Part shown: in pieces, positions 1-8,317 of the stretch | Layout of the letters: every line of letters starts with the position of its first letter | Numbering within the stretch: the stretch's first letter is position 1 | Assembly (NCBI GenBank): GCA_963814975.1 | Contig: CAWFFB010000009.1 | Location: 62,001 to 126,000, forward strand | Origin: CAVUXJ01 sp963814975 | GTDB taxonomy: Bacteria; Acidobacteriota; Vicinamibacteria; Vicinamibacterales; CAVVIG01 | Length of the DNA stretch: 64,000 bases | Direction: 5' to 3' | The notes under the pieces: generated by a model | Database searches by the model: none | Told to the model about the DNA's origin: nothing | The model's input: the letters and a program-made list of their open reading frames with translations, nothing else | Program-made: the position numbers and the translations under genes

Positions 1-46
1 AGCACGGCGGCACGGGCGCGGGTGTCTCGTTCGAAAAGGGACCCGC

Positions 47-1114
47 TCAAGAACCCGATGGCCCTGGCAGGAAGGCAAAGGCCACGACAGTGCGGTCATC
101 CGCCCAGTTCGGGACTCCTGCTGGACCAGGCGATCGGTGAGCGCTGTCGACGAGCGCCCGGCACGCCAGTTCCGGCGTCCTCTCGCGCAGGTTCGCGAGC
201 TCGGCGCGGAGTGCCGTCAAAATGTCGTCGCCGCTCGCGTCGATCGCGTCGGTGATGCCGTCCGATACCAGGACGACGAGATCGCCTGAGGCCAGTGCGA
301 TGCGTTCCTCATCGTAGTGCGCCGCGGTGAACAGTCCGAGAGGCGGCCCGCCGACGCCGAGTGCGTGAATACCGCCTCCTTTGCCCAACATGACGCCGGG
401 CGGGTGTCCCGCGTTGGCATACACCATCGTGTGTCGCTGTGTGTCGACCATCGCGACCACGCACGTCACATAGAGATCGCTACGACCATCCTGGAAGAGG
501 ATCTCAGAGACATCGGCCAGCACGCCGCCTGGTGTCGATTGTCCTTCGCGCGCGACAGCGCGAAGCACCGCTCGCGTGTTGGACACGAAGACGGCTCCAG
601 GGACGCCCTTTCCGGACACGTCAGCAATGACCACGCACATCCGGCCGTTGCCCAGAGAAAAGAAGTCGTAGTAGTCACCCCCGACCTCTCCGGCCGGCTC
701 CATGACCGCGTACCAGGTGATGCCGTGCGCCGGCTCGGGGATGAGGGGCAGCAGCCCCCGCTGCACCTTGGCGGCGACGGCCAACTCCGCGTGGATCGTC
801 AGCCGTTCGCGCTCCAAATCCGCAATCGCCGTACGAGCCAGGCGGAGCCGCGCCCACAGCGCGGTCAAGATCAGGAGCGCTACGACCATCAGGACCTCGC
901 TGATCCAGGTCCATTCCTCGAGATCCGGACGCAACACCCGGTTGATGAACAGCTCGATGAGCTGTGCCGCTACAACCACGGTGGCGAGAACGGCCGCTGC
1001 CAGACCGCTGACTCTCAATCGCGAGGGCGCGGGAACTCCCTTGAGGCGGTCGCCGCCTTCCTCCCTCGCTGTCACACGGGAGTGATTAGGCATCATCAAA
1101 ACCCGTAATTCCAT
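47..1114 (-). CDS. SpoIIE/RsbU-type PP2C serine phosphatase, membrane-anchored
   Basis: A 355-residue protein with two predicted membrane helices at about residues 35-57 and 71-88, a short helical linker (about 90-120) and a C-terminal SpoIIE-type PP2C phosphatase domain. Metal-binding motifs are visible: GGDYYD at 145-150, DVSGKG at 165-170, an SDGITDA motif in the second half, and a closing DDRTVV. Family members dephosphorylate anti-sigma-factor antagonists (STAS proteins) or act on two-component-like partners. The membrane anchor suggests it responds to an envelope signal. A STAS protein is encoded at 11595, but nothing in the sequence links the two. ATG codons at 1114 and 1096 are both possible starts. 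It reads away from the integrase, and the left island repeat lies about 100 bp upstream of its start, so the insertion may have replaced part of its promoter. Confidence 0.9.
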   Translation of the reverse strand: MELRVLMMPNHSRVTAREEGGDRLKGVPAPSRLRVSGLAAAVLATVVVAAQLIELFINRVLRPDLEEWTWISEVLMVVALLILTALWARLRLARTAIADLERERLTIHAELAVAAKVQRGLLPLIPEPAHGITWYAVMEPAGEVGGDYYDFFSLGNGRMCVVIADVSGKGVPGAVFVSNTRAVLRAVAREGQSTPGGVLADVSEILFQDGRSDLYVTCVVAMVDTQRHTMVYANAGHPPGVMLGKGGGIHALGVGGPPLGLFTAAHYDEERIALASGDLVVLVSDGITDAIDASGDDILTALRAELANLRERTPELACRALVDSAHRSPGPAGVPNWADDRTVVAFAFLPGPSGS

Positions 1115-1211
1115 GTAACCGCGTGTAATGCGGTGGACTGCATAACGCGCCTTTTCTCTAGCACTTACCGCCTTCTATCGCTATCGTAGCGTTTCATTGA
1201 ATTTCGTCGTC

Positions 1212-1232
1212 GTGTTACCCCGGTGTTACCCC
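1212..1232. repeat. Left direct repeat, candidate attachment site
   Basis: This 21-bp sequence matches 8115-8135 at 20 of 21 positions, including an uninterrupted 17-bp core (taccccggtgttacccc, 1216-1232). It is internally repetitive, with gtgttacccc twice. It lies just upstream of a tyrosine integrase gene reading inward, the usual layout of an att site beside its integrase. No tRNA gene was seen next to either copy. Confidence 0.5.
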
Positions 1233-1261
1233 AGAAAGGCAGGGCACGCGTGGCAACCGTC

Positions 1262-2288
1262 ATGTTAACAAGCCGGTTCGTGGGCAGTGTGAAGCCGGGC
1301 GCGGCGCGACAGGAGTGGTTCGACGAAAAAGTCTCCGGGCTCGCGTTGCGGGTGCAACCGACCGGCGCGAAAAGTTGGGCGGTGCTCTATCGGCACCGAG
1401 GACGGCTGCGGCGGTTGACGCTGGGCGACGCGGATGCGATCCCACTAGCAACGGCGCGCACCCGGGCGCGTGCCGCCATCGTCGCTGCAAGCGCAGGCAG
1501 CGATCCGGCGGCGGTGAAGAAAGCGGAGCGCACAGCCGAAACGGTTGCGGACCTCGTCGACCTGTATCTCGACAAGCACGCGCGGCCGAAAAAGAAAAGC
1601 TGGCGCGCGGACCAAGCGACGCTGCGAACGCGACGTCCTGCCCGCCTGGGGGCCGCGCGCCATCCAAGAAATTACCCGGGCCGACTGTCGGCACCTGGTC
1701 GAGCGCGTGGCGGCGCGCGGGGCGCCTATTGGCGCGAACCGACTCGCGGCGCTGTTGTCGCGTCTGTTCACGTTCGCGGTCGATCGGGACCTGGCGACGG
1801 TGAACGCGGCCTATCGGATCCCCAAACCGGCGCAAGAGCACGCACGGCAACGGGTGCTCACCGATGACGAGATCCGACAATTCTGGGCGGCCACGTCGAC
1901 ACTCTCGCCCGCCGTGGCGGCGTGGTGGCAATTGCGGTTACTGACGGCGCAGCGCGGCGGCGAACTCGCGCGGCTGCGGTGGGCGGATATCGCGGACGGA
2001 TGGTGGACGCTGCCCGCCGCGCACGCGAAAAATAAAAAAGCCCACCGCGTGCCGTTGGGTGCGGGCGCACTCGCCATCCTCGACACGTTGCGCGCAACGG
2101 CGCCGGCCGGCGAACCTGGCCGGTGTTTCGAGGGCGGGTGTCCGACGCGCACCGACAGGACCGCTGGTAGCTCCCTAGGCCTGTTTCCGCGATGGGCCGC
2201 GCCGCCGATCTGTTTCTGTCCTGCGCGGAACGCTGCGAGCGGAGGCAGCTATGCCGAGACCGCGCCGACCGTCCGATCTCCCGCCTGA
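1262..2288 (+). pseudogene. Tyrosine recombinase (P4-type integrase with DUF4102 N-terminal domain), frameshifted and C-terminally degraded
   Basis: The N-terminal arm-binding domain is clear, with a GLALRVQPTGAKSW segment followed by LTLGDAD, starting from ATG 1262. After a frameshift near 1635 the core-binding domain continues in another frame (RDVLPAWGPRAIQEI), then the start of the catalytic domain with the first catalytic arginine in LLTAQRGGELARLRW. From about 2130 the similarity is lost: no HxLRR box and no catalytic tyrosine were found in any frame up to the stop at 2288. Intact relatives are about 400 residues and integrate genomic islands, often at tRNA genes. This copy should be inactive even if the frameshift is a sequencing error. 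It sits immediately inside the left direct repeat, supporting its role as the original integrase of the 1.2-8.1 kb segment. Confidence 0.8.
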
Positions 2289-2409
2289 AGTCCTGGCGCT
2301 CGTGAATATCGCGTTGAGTCACGCGGACTACGTGTCCGTTGCGCGGAACGCTGGCGCATGGACTGGCAACCTGAATTCGTCACGACGCGGATCAGGCGCG
2401 ATGGGTTGA
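2251..2409 (+). CDS. Small hypothetical ORF (52 aa)
   Basis: A short ORF starting at ATG 2251, preceded by a good ribosome binding site (ggagg, 5 nt spacing). The product begins MPRPRRPSDLPPEVLALVN and has no recognised domain. It lies just after the degraded integrase. A short repeat (tgcgcggaacgctg) near 2222 and again near 2339 suggests local rearrangement, so it may equally be a by-product of decay. Confidence 0.3.
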   Translation: MPRPRRPSDLPPEVLALVNIALSHADYVSVARNAGAWTGNLNSSRRGSGAMG

Positions 2410-2772
2410 TGCCTCTCCCCGCGTGGGACCGGTGGCTGCGCGCCTTTCAACGCGACTTCGATACGCGGCTGCGACGCTGTCGTGCTCCCGCCGACGGCGA
2501 CCAGGCCTGCGACCGTTTCTTCTCCGCGACCCACGCCGCACAAGTCTTTTGCAGCGAGATTCAGGATCCAAGGCGCTAACCGTGGAGGCCATTCACCAGC
2601 GGTGCCAAGCGTGCGGGACATTGTTCACGTTCGACACTGACGAGCATCGCGGCTGGCGCTGGTCGTGGGAGGCTAGAGGTGTGATCCGCGCTCAGCGGCG
2701 TCGCCCGCGAGGACCGAACAACGCTGTCGTCGAATCGTTCGCTGGGTGTTCGGATCGGCCTACTCACCAACC

Positions 2773-3003
2773 TTATGCCGCCGTGTTCTTCCTGCGTCTA
2801 AACGCGCGCGTGCGATACCGGTATTCGAACAGACCGCACTCGCGGCAATCAAGGTAATCCCAGCGCTCCGGGGGATTTACACCGCCGAGCACCGTGCTCC
2901 GGTAGACCAGTGGTATCTCGCAAATGGGACACAGTAGCGAGGGTGCTGCGGGGTCTGGGGTCATGGTGAACGTGGTTGTAGGAAGTGGCCGCTTCTGCGT
3001 CAT
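2773..3003 (-). CDS. Small zinc-ribbon protein (76 aa)
   Basis: A 76-residue protein with two CxxC knuckles, CPIC at 25-28 and CREC at 53-56, spaced as in a zinc ribbon, followed by a basic C-terminal tail. This suggests a small nucleic-acid- or protein-binding zinc protein of unknown role. Met14 is an alternative start. It stands alone, upstream of the first copy of the duplicated block. Confidence 0.5.
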   Translation of the reverse strand: MTQKRPLPTTTFTMTPDPAAPSLLCPICEIPLVYRSTVLGGVNPPERWDYLDCRECGLFEYRYRTRAFRRRKNTAA

Positions 3004-3029
3004 GACATACGACTATAGAAACTGCGCTT

Positions 3030-3505
3030 CCCGTCGTCTGTATTACGGCGCTCACTCTCGCGCCGGCCAGGTCGCCACAGACGGTCGTGTTGTCGACGTT
3101 CCATAACGTCTCCAATCAAGATATTGATGCGATTGACTTGCGCCAGACCTCGGATATTCGGGTCCAAGCGGGTAGGGACGAAGGGCTATCGCGAACGCAC
3201 GCCTCCGATACCCGTTCGGGTGCTGATACTCGAGGAGGCAACGGCATAATTACGTCGACGACGGCAGCTAAAGTCTTCGATCTCGCGCCCGAAGCTCAAG
3301 CGCTAATGGTCGTGAGACGCCGCCAATCCTCATCCGGTCCCCGTTGCTCTCGAATCTTCGTTATCGCGGAATCGTACCTGAGCCCAATCGACTTTCGCCA
3401 TGTGCGTGTAGACGTCGCGGAGCGCACACATCTCGGAATCCGTTAAGACATCGCGAGCGTCGGCCATGGAGCACCCCCGTCAATTGTTTCGACGCCAACT
3501 GGACC
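3030..3505. repeat. Duplicated block, copy 1 (sub-blocks A and B)
   Basis: Sub-block A (about 3049-3205) and sub-block B (about 3346-3505) recur in the same order at 5501-5652 and 5806-5967. About 118 bp inside B (3389-3505) is essentially identical between copies. The DNA between A and B is not collinear: a 38-bp segment at 3242-3279 is present at 5711-5748 in inverted orientation. A stretch at 3318-3338 matches the response-regulator coding sequence near 5434-5460, so this copy is also chimeric. Confidence 0.75.
3330..3467 (-). CDS. Small duplicated ORF, copy 1 (45 aa, chimeric C-terminus)
   Basis: Starts MADARDVLTDSEMCALRDV from ATG 3467 behind a G-rich putative ribosome binding site (gggggtg). 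The first 30 codons are the same as in the ORF at 5791-5928. The C-terminal third differs because the DNA is fused here to a fragment matching the response regulator gene. Unknown function; probably the damaged member of the pair. Confidence 0.3.
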   Translation of the reverse strand: MADARDVLTDSEMCALRDVYTHMAKVDWAQVRFRDNEDSRATGTG

Positions 3506-3785
3506 CAAAAGTCATGTCGCTCGATCTGGAAGTCATCAGGCCATTTGAACTCAGTGAGGTCAGAGTCGCTACGTAGGACAAAAGGTAAGCGCCATGTAGG
3601 ACAGACCCTAATACCGAAGTCGGGTCGCTGGGTGTTCAATAGTGAACACATTTGAACCGAGCCCTGTCGAACCCGTCTTAACCGCTGGCGGGGTTTCCGT
3701 GCCTACGTGAACCTGTCGGGAGTACGCGTTGATCGCGTTATGTGGTCGTGCGAACTCCGCACATTGAGCCGTTCAACCTGACATT

Positions 3786-4064
3786 TCAGTCGGAGTTCGC
3801 AGGGCGGGCGCTCGCGGACAAGTGTAGAGGACCGGCAAGAGCAATCGAGGAACGCGGCGTGCGATGAGGTGAGCTCTGCAAACGGGGGGTGTTGTTCGAG
3901 ATCCGCCGGCGCGCGTTGCGAGCCCGTGAGCCCGATCCGAACCGCCAGTGGTCGCCCGCCAGCGGTGCATCCCGCCGCGCAATCGCCTTCCCGACAAAAA
4001 TCGCAAAGGCGGTCGAGCCTATCAGATATGCGCCCAGGATCAGGAGCACGTCCATTGCAGACAC
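3786..4064 (-). CDS. Small hypothetical membrane protein
   Basis: A 92-residue ORF starting MSAMDVLLILGAYLIGS, with one strongly hydrophobic helix at about residues 4-27 followed by a basic, low-complexity tail. No family recognised. It starts 7 bp after the stop of the ORF at 4072-4305, so the two may be cotranscribed. The tail looks poorly constrained and may reflect a frame error. Confidence 0.35.
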   Translation of the reverse strand: MSAMDVLLILGAYLIGSTAFAIFVGKAIARRDAPLAGDHWRFGSGSRARNARRRISNNTPRLQSSPHRTPRSSIALAGPLHLSASARPANSD

Positions 4065-4071
4065 GTCACCT

Positions 4072-4305
4072 TCAATGCATCAATCGCGGTCGGGCCGGCA
4101 TCCGACGGAAGGCATCGGCTTCTCGCCGGATGCGTTCTGCGACGGCTTCGTACTTCACGGGGTCCTTGCGCGCTGCCTGAAGTTCAACCCACAGGCATTG
4201 AATGCGTGCCAGACGGTGGCGGTCTTCCTCGACCGCGCGGGGGCGGGCTAAGTCGGCGACAGTGAGGGCGACTGGTTGGTCCAACATCTTGAGCTTGTTC
4301 GGCAT
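4072..4305 (-). CDS. Hypothetical protein (77 aa)
   Basis: Start chosen at ATG 4305 (MPNKLKMLDQP), which has a gggag sequence 7 nt upstream; the open frame extends to 4338. The product is charged and largely helical in appearance, rich in Arg and Ala, with no recognised domain. It lies upstream of the small membrane ORF on the same strand, inside the island. Confidence 0.4.
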   Translation of the reverse strand: MPNKLKMLDQPVALTVADLARPRAVEEDRHRLARIQCLWVELQAARKDPVKYEAVAERIRREADAFRRMPARPRLMH

Positions 4306-4430
4306 GGTCTTTCTCCCTAAGCTCAAAGCATGCGCCAAAATGAGACATTAAACAGTCCGTTGTTGTCTTACACGGAGGCCGGGTCGGTTCGCGAGCGGGC
4401 CCTCCGCTCACCCGTCCGACTGAGCATTGA

Positions 4431-4543
4431 AACAGTGATTCTCGGCGTGGCGTTGTCGTCGTTGGCATTGGTGTGCCCACGCCAGCGGCCGATGCTTGTC
4501 AAGGTGCGTAAGCAATTCGCGAATGTCCGTGTGAGCGGGGCAA
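4431..4543. repeat. Duplicated block C, copy 1
   Basis: About 113 bp that recurs with scattered substitutions and small indels at 6333-6449; the last 36 bp or so are nearly identical. Blocks A, B and C occur in the same order twice, which indicates a tandem segmental duplication of roughly 2.4 kb followed by deletions. Confidence 0.65.
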
Positions 4544-4716
4544 AAGGCCAGGGCGAATCGCTCGTGGCCGCACGACGGCTGTCCGGGACCGGGCGAGCCG
4601 TGCCCGCTCTTAACATCGACGGACTCCTGGGACCGCGATGTTAGGACTCCAGATTGAGAGGATAGCCCCTCTGCCGAAGTGATCCCCTTCGAGTCAAAAT
4701 GAGTGCTGCGCGAACG

Positions 4717-5500
4717 TCATGCGGCGGCAAGTGCGGCCACATGAACGCCCGGCATGACCTCCGCCACCGCGGCCGCGTGGACCGTCACGTCCTCTCCGTC
4801 TCCATTGGTAATCGTAATCGTCCCTGCATACTGCCGATGCGCCAGAAACTCGCGCCAGCGTTCCACAGGTATATGGGCGCCCGCGAAACCGTCCTGGAGG
4901 ACCGAGGTGGTCAGCAGCTGCGGGCGGGAATAGCCCGTCAGCCGCGTGGTGCCGTCGCTCGCGGCGATGCAATGCCCCTGCGCATCGACCGCCAACATGG
5001 GCACTTGCCAGATGGTTGATCAACTGACGCAGACGATCCCGCCCTTCGTCCCCCGGCGCGAACAAGCGCGCCACCTCCCGGATATCCAGCAGGCGGCGCT
5101 TCAGTGCTCGCTGGGCTCGCGCCTCCACGGCGATGAGCGTATCCACCTCGCCGATAAGCGCGTCCACCTCGGTCGCATGCGCGAGAAGGGCTACGCCTCC
5201 GGCTTCACGCACAAGACGCGCCTCCGTCGACTGAAGCGACGAGGTCAGCACCACAATCGGAATGTCGTTCGTGCTCGGTCCTTCCGACAGCCGCGCCAGA
5301 ATGCTAAATATTCTGGGGGTCGCCAACTGCCCACGACCACATCCGGCAGCAGTCGTTCGTCAGCGCAACCGCCTGCAGATGGTCAACAGCCGCATAAACG
5401 GTGTAGCCGGCCTCCTTGAACTCGTGCGCCGTGAGAAGCCGCCAATCCTCATCCGGTCCCAGTAGCAGCACCCGACGGGTCTCGGACTCGTGAATACGGC
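4717..5500 (-). pseudogene. Response-regulator receiver plus PAS-domain protein, frameshifted
   Basis: Three reading frames together give one protein. The first carries a receiver-like start (RRVLLLGPDEDWRLLTAHEF). The second carries the rest of a receiver domain (IPIVVLTSSLQSTEARLV, then a helical linker). The third carries a PAS-like domain beginning MLAVDAQGHCIAASDGTTR. Frame changes fall near 5320 and 5010. The canonical phosphoacceptor segment is not readable because the first break falls there. Such receiver-PAS proteins are signalling proteins with no fixed output. The coding strand is opposite to the integrase. It may be a genuine pseudogene, because neighbouring DNA is visibly rearranged, or one of the many frame errors in this window. 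Confidence 0.55.
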
Positions 5501-5967
5501 GATCACTCTCGCGCCGACCAGGTCGCCATAGACGGTCGTGTTGTCGACGTTCCATAACGTCTCCAATTAAGATGTTGATGCGTGAATACTTTCGCCAGAC
5601 CCTCGGATATTCGGGTCCAAGCGGGTAGGACGAAGGGCTATCGCGAACGCGGGAACCGCAGCCAGCGGACCGCCCTGGACCATCCCCAACGAAGGGAGGT
5701 GGCATTTTGCCGAAGACTTTAGCTGCCGTCGTCGACGTAATTATGCCGGGTCGCCTCTCGAGCATCGCTCCGGCCATTAGCGCTTGAGCTTCAAGCGCGA
5801 GAATCGTGCTCTCGAATCTCCGTTATGGCGGAATCGAACTGAGCCCAATCGACTTTCGCCATGTGCGTGTAGACGTCGCGGAGCGCACACATCTCGGAAT
5901 CCGTTAAGACATCGCGAGCGTCGGCCATGGAGCACCCCCGTCAATTGTTTCGACGCCAACTGGACCA
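5501..5967. repeat. Duplicated block, copy 2 (sub-blocks A and B)
   Basis: Second copy of the A and B sub-blocks, offset about 2.45 kb from copy 1. Between them lies the 38-bp segment 5711-5748, a perfect inverted copy of 3242-3279, showing that an inversion accompanied or followed the duplication. Confidence 0.75.
5791..5928 (-). CDS. Small duplicated ORF, copy 2 (45 aa)
   Basis: A 45-codon ORF from ATG 5928, starting MADARDVLTDSEMCALRDV and ending REHDSRA, with a gggggtg putative ribosome binding site upstream. It is acidic and helical in appearance and matches no family I recognise. Its upstream DNA and first 30 codons are preserved in the copy at 3330-3467, so either the DNA was duplicated recently or this segment is under selection. 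Confidence 0.35.
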   Translation of the reverse strand: MADARDVLTDSEMCALRDVYTHMAKVDWAQFDSAITEIREHDSRA

Positions 5968-6479
5968 AGGACCGTGAGCTTGTCAGACTGGCAATCTGGG
6001 CACCTCACATGGTTACCGGGTTGAAGGTGAGCCAGATCGAAGCGAAGACAGAACGGTGTTCATATTGACGACATGTCGGGAAGTCTAACCGTGGCCATCG
6101 CAGATGCTATGCACTTTCGGCAACACACTGAGGCAGAAGGATCGAATAGGAACCGGACGCGCTCAGAAATTGGAAGGGGCACTGGAGGGCAGACCTGACC
6201 GCATCCTGCTACCCGCGACCGTAAAGCCGGGAAAAGCCGCCGCAGAAAGTCGGCACAGCACGCCCAAGGGGTATAGACTCGCGCCTCCTCGCACTCCGGC
6301 CACCCATCGGCCAGTTTGAAAGACTGAACATTGAAACAGTGATCGTGGGGCGTTGTCGTCCTTGGCATTGGTGTGTCCGCGCCAAGCGGCGGCCCATGCT
6401 TTTCAGAGCTGCGTAAGCAATTCGCGAATGTCCGTGTGAGCGGGGCAAGGGCGCCTGGCGTTCGGTTAAGGAGGATGTC
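5968..6479. other. No convincing gene; contains block C copy 2
   Basis: Apart from the repeat at 6333-6449 no supported gene was seen. ORFs here overlap the repeats and do not resemble proteins. Confidence 0.5.
6333..6449. repeat. Duplicated block C, copy 2
   Basis: Divergent copy of 4431-4543, ending 30 bp before the PxKF protein start. The spacing to block B is about 550 bp shorter than in copy 1, so this copy has lost the segment that holds the two small minus-strand ORFs. Confidence 0.65.
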
Positions 6480-7337
6480 ATGAGATGGACGGGATTCCAC
6501 CTGCAGACAGCCATGCGAATGGCGGCGGTGGCGGCGATGATCAGCGGCAGCGCACAGACAGCGTCGGCAACCTATATTACCTTTGAGAACGTGTGGGGCA
6601 GTTCCGTGAACTTCGTCAACATGGGCTTCTGGGATGTTCCCCACACGATCGAAATCGGTGAACTATGGTCACGCGATTATGGTATCAAGCCACCTGGCGC
6701 CTTCCTCTTGGACATCACCAAGGCCAATCCGCTGCCGCCTGGCGGGATATACACGACACCCCTGATCCCGTGGCTGCCGGACAGCGGCTTCCTGTTCACC
6801 GGTCTTGGAGTCGGCGGCGACTTCGGGTTCACCGGGGTGTCCGATGCCAACCCAGGCCATACGATCATCGTGCCCGGCTCCGTCATCTATGCGCTCTGGC
6901 CGAGCAGTGACGGGACCGGCGTGCAGCCGTGCCCCATCAGCGAGTTCTGCCTCCGCGTCATAAAAATCACATTTCACGCAGGCGCGCCGCCATTCAGCTT
7001 TGACGGTTTCTTCCCGCCGATCGACAACGATCCCGTGGTGAACAGCGTGAAGGCGCGATCCGTCGTGCCCGTGAAATTCAGCCTCGGCGGCGACCAGGGA
7101 CTCAATATCTTCGCGTCTGGGTTTCCGACGTCACAGCAAGTCGCCTGCAACGGATTCGCCGCGCTCGACACGATCGAGGAGACGCTCGCCGCTTCGCAAA
7201 GCGGACTTAAATATGACGTCCTGGGCGAGCAGTACATCTACTCGTGGAAAACAGAGAAGGCGTGGGACAACACCTGTCGGCAGTTGGTGATCCGCTTCAC
7301 CGATGGATCACTTCACATAGCCAATTTCAAGTTTTGA
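6480..7337 (+). CDS. Secreted PxKF-domain protein
   Basis: A 285-residue protein starting at ATG 6480 behind an excellent ribosome binding site (aaggagg). A signal peptide is evident (AAVAAMISGSAQTASA, cleavage near residue 30). The mature N-terminal half is rich in Gly, Pro and aromatic residues. The C-terminal half contains the PxKF signature: FFPPIDNDPVVNSVKA, then VVPVKFSLGGDQGLNIFA, a conserved VACN and a closing strand with Cys. The domain is found in extracellular proteins of Acidobacteria, Chloroflexi and related groups, usually as a beta-sandwich add-on; its ligand is not known. It is the best-preserved gene in the island and stands alone. I infer export to the periplasm or surface. 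Confidence 0.8.
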   Translation: MRWTGFHLQTAMRMAAVAAMISGSAQTASATYITFENVWGSSVNFVNMGFWDVPHTIEIGELWSRDYGIKPPGAFLLDITKANPLPPGGIYTTPLIPWLPDSGFLFTGLGVGGDFGFTGVSDANPGHTIIVPGSVIYALWPSSDGTGVQPCPISEFCLRVIKITFHAGAPPFSFDGFFPPIDNDPVVNSVKARSVVPVKFSLGGDQGLNIFASGFPTSQQVACNGFAALDTIEETLAASQSGLKYDVLGEQYIYSWKTEKAWDNTCRQLVIRFTDGSLHIANFKF

Positions 7338-7380
7338 AGCGTTCCTTGTTGGCTATTCAACGGTCGAATGACTTGGTCTG

Positions 7381-7447
7381 AATTCTGATACTTGTCTGAC
7401 AAAACGGGCCGCCGACCTGTAGGGGACAGGTGGGCGAGGCTCACGTC
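7381..7447. repeat. Imperfect direct repeat, copy 1
   Basis: About 65 bp that recurs imperfectly at 8001-8064, sharing ttctgatact, gtctgac and aaacgggccgccgacc. It follows the PxKF gene. The second copy lies just before the right island repeat, so these could be remnants of a 3' flanking sequence duplicated with its gene. Confidence 0.55.
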
Positions 7448-7532
7448 TAAGTGGATGGTGAGCGGCGCGGAACTGACAACACTTCGCAACATCAAGCGGT
7501 GATTGGAACGACTGCACGGATGCGGGCGCCAG

Positions 7533-7715
7533 TCAGAATTGATCCTTCGGCTGAAGGCGCTTGGCCCACCCGACGGCCCGATTCGTCACTGCCTGAAGCT
7601 GAATGGCGTCGTCGGTCAGTTCACTAATCGCCTGCCGCAGTTGGGTCGCGAGCAGGGTCGAGGCTTGAAGCGCGTCAACCAATTCTTGCAGAATGATTTT
7701 CTCAGTGTCGGTCAT
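7533..7715 (-). CDS. Small helical hypothetical protein (60 aa)
   Basis: Starting at Met 7715 (MTDTEKIILQELVDALQAS), the product has regular hydrophobic spacing expected of an amphipathic helix or short coiled coil and ends QPKDQF. No family recognised. The composition and frame look protein-like, and no competing ORF on the other strand looks better. Confidence 0.4.
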   Translation of the reverse strand: MTDTEKIILQELVDALQASTLLATQLRQAISELTDDAIQLQAVTNRAVGWAKRLQPKDQF

Positions 7716-8000
7716 GGAGGACGACAGTGAGGACTGCAACGCATGGGCCAACCGGAACGGGCGGATCGACAGGTTTTTTAGGAATCGAGATAGAGAGTCT
7801 AGCCCTGACCTCAGAAGAGAGCTGGACGGGCCCAGACTTCTGGTATTCCTCCGGTCCTACCCTGTCCGACTTCCTGGCTGCTGCTAACTGGATGGTGTGA
7901 CGCACGATCTTTTGTGCATCGCGGGGCCGCCGTAGCTGAGCAGGGTAGGGAGATGGAGAGCTGCCCCATCGCATCGACCACGGACCTCAATTCACGATAG

Positions 8001-8064
8001 GAGTTCTGATACTGTCTGACCGAAACGGGCCGCCGACCCGGGGAGCAGGTCAGCAACCCTCACG
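8001..8064. repeat. Imperfect direct repeat, copy 2
   Basis: Partner of 7381-7447, with matching core segments aaacgggccgccgacc and a ctcacg end. Confidence 0.55.
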
Positions 8065-8114
8065 CGTTCAGCCCGCATACGGGGCCGATCGTGCTTCTAC
8101 CATTGTAAGGCCCG

Positions 8115-8135
8115 GTGCTACCCCGGTGTTACCCC
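8115..8135. repeat. Right direct repeat, candidate attachment site
   Basis: Matches 1212-1232 at 20 of 21 positions, with the 17-bp core at 8119-8135. Together the two copies bracket 6.9 kb containing the integrase remnant and atypical, rearranged DNA. Confidence 0.5.
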
Positions 8136-8317
8136 GCGTCTTCCCCACTGCTCCACCAACGCCAGCAAATGCCTGCCACAACGGATGTTACGCGGATCTA
8201 GTCGGAGGCGGCGGAATCGATTAGGCAACATCACCGTGACAGAATACTATCGGCCTACCGGCCCGGTCGCGAGGCGTGGTCGCCGTGCAGTAGGCCGCAG
8301 GCAGACAGGGGGTGGGT

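Larger units (their letters stand above)
7752..8311. other. No convincing gene; right end of island
   Basis: Contains the second copy of the imperfect repeat (8001-8064) and the right direct repeat (8115-8135). ORFs on either strand do not resemble proteins. The stretch 8140-8311 should hold the promoter of the two-component system, but no clear -35/-10 pair was identified. Confidence 0.5.

Noticed and set aside
22..1108. Plus-strand ORFs opposite the PP2C gene
   Set aside because: They are shadows of the minus-strand gene: long because of high GC, arginine/proline/histidine-rich and without recognisable domains.
2423..2857. Plus ORF containing a CQACGTLFTFDTDEH segment, possibly a zinc-ribbon gene
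   Set aside because: Only one CxxC knuckle is present and the rest of the ORF is arginine-rich and antisense to a better zinc-ribbon ORF, so it was not supported as a gene.
3361..3651. Minus ORF of 96 codons over duplicated block B
   Set aside because: Its frame reads through the repeat in a different frame from the small duplicated ORF and yields an unlikely composition; copy 2 does not preserve it as one ORF.
1100..8300. tRNA gene as the integration target of the island
   Set aside because: No T-loop-like ggttcgaatcc sequence or cloverleaf was found beside either direct repeat.
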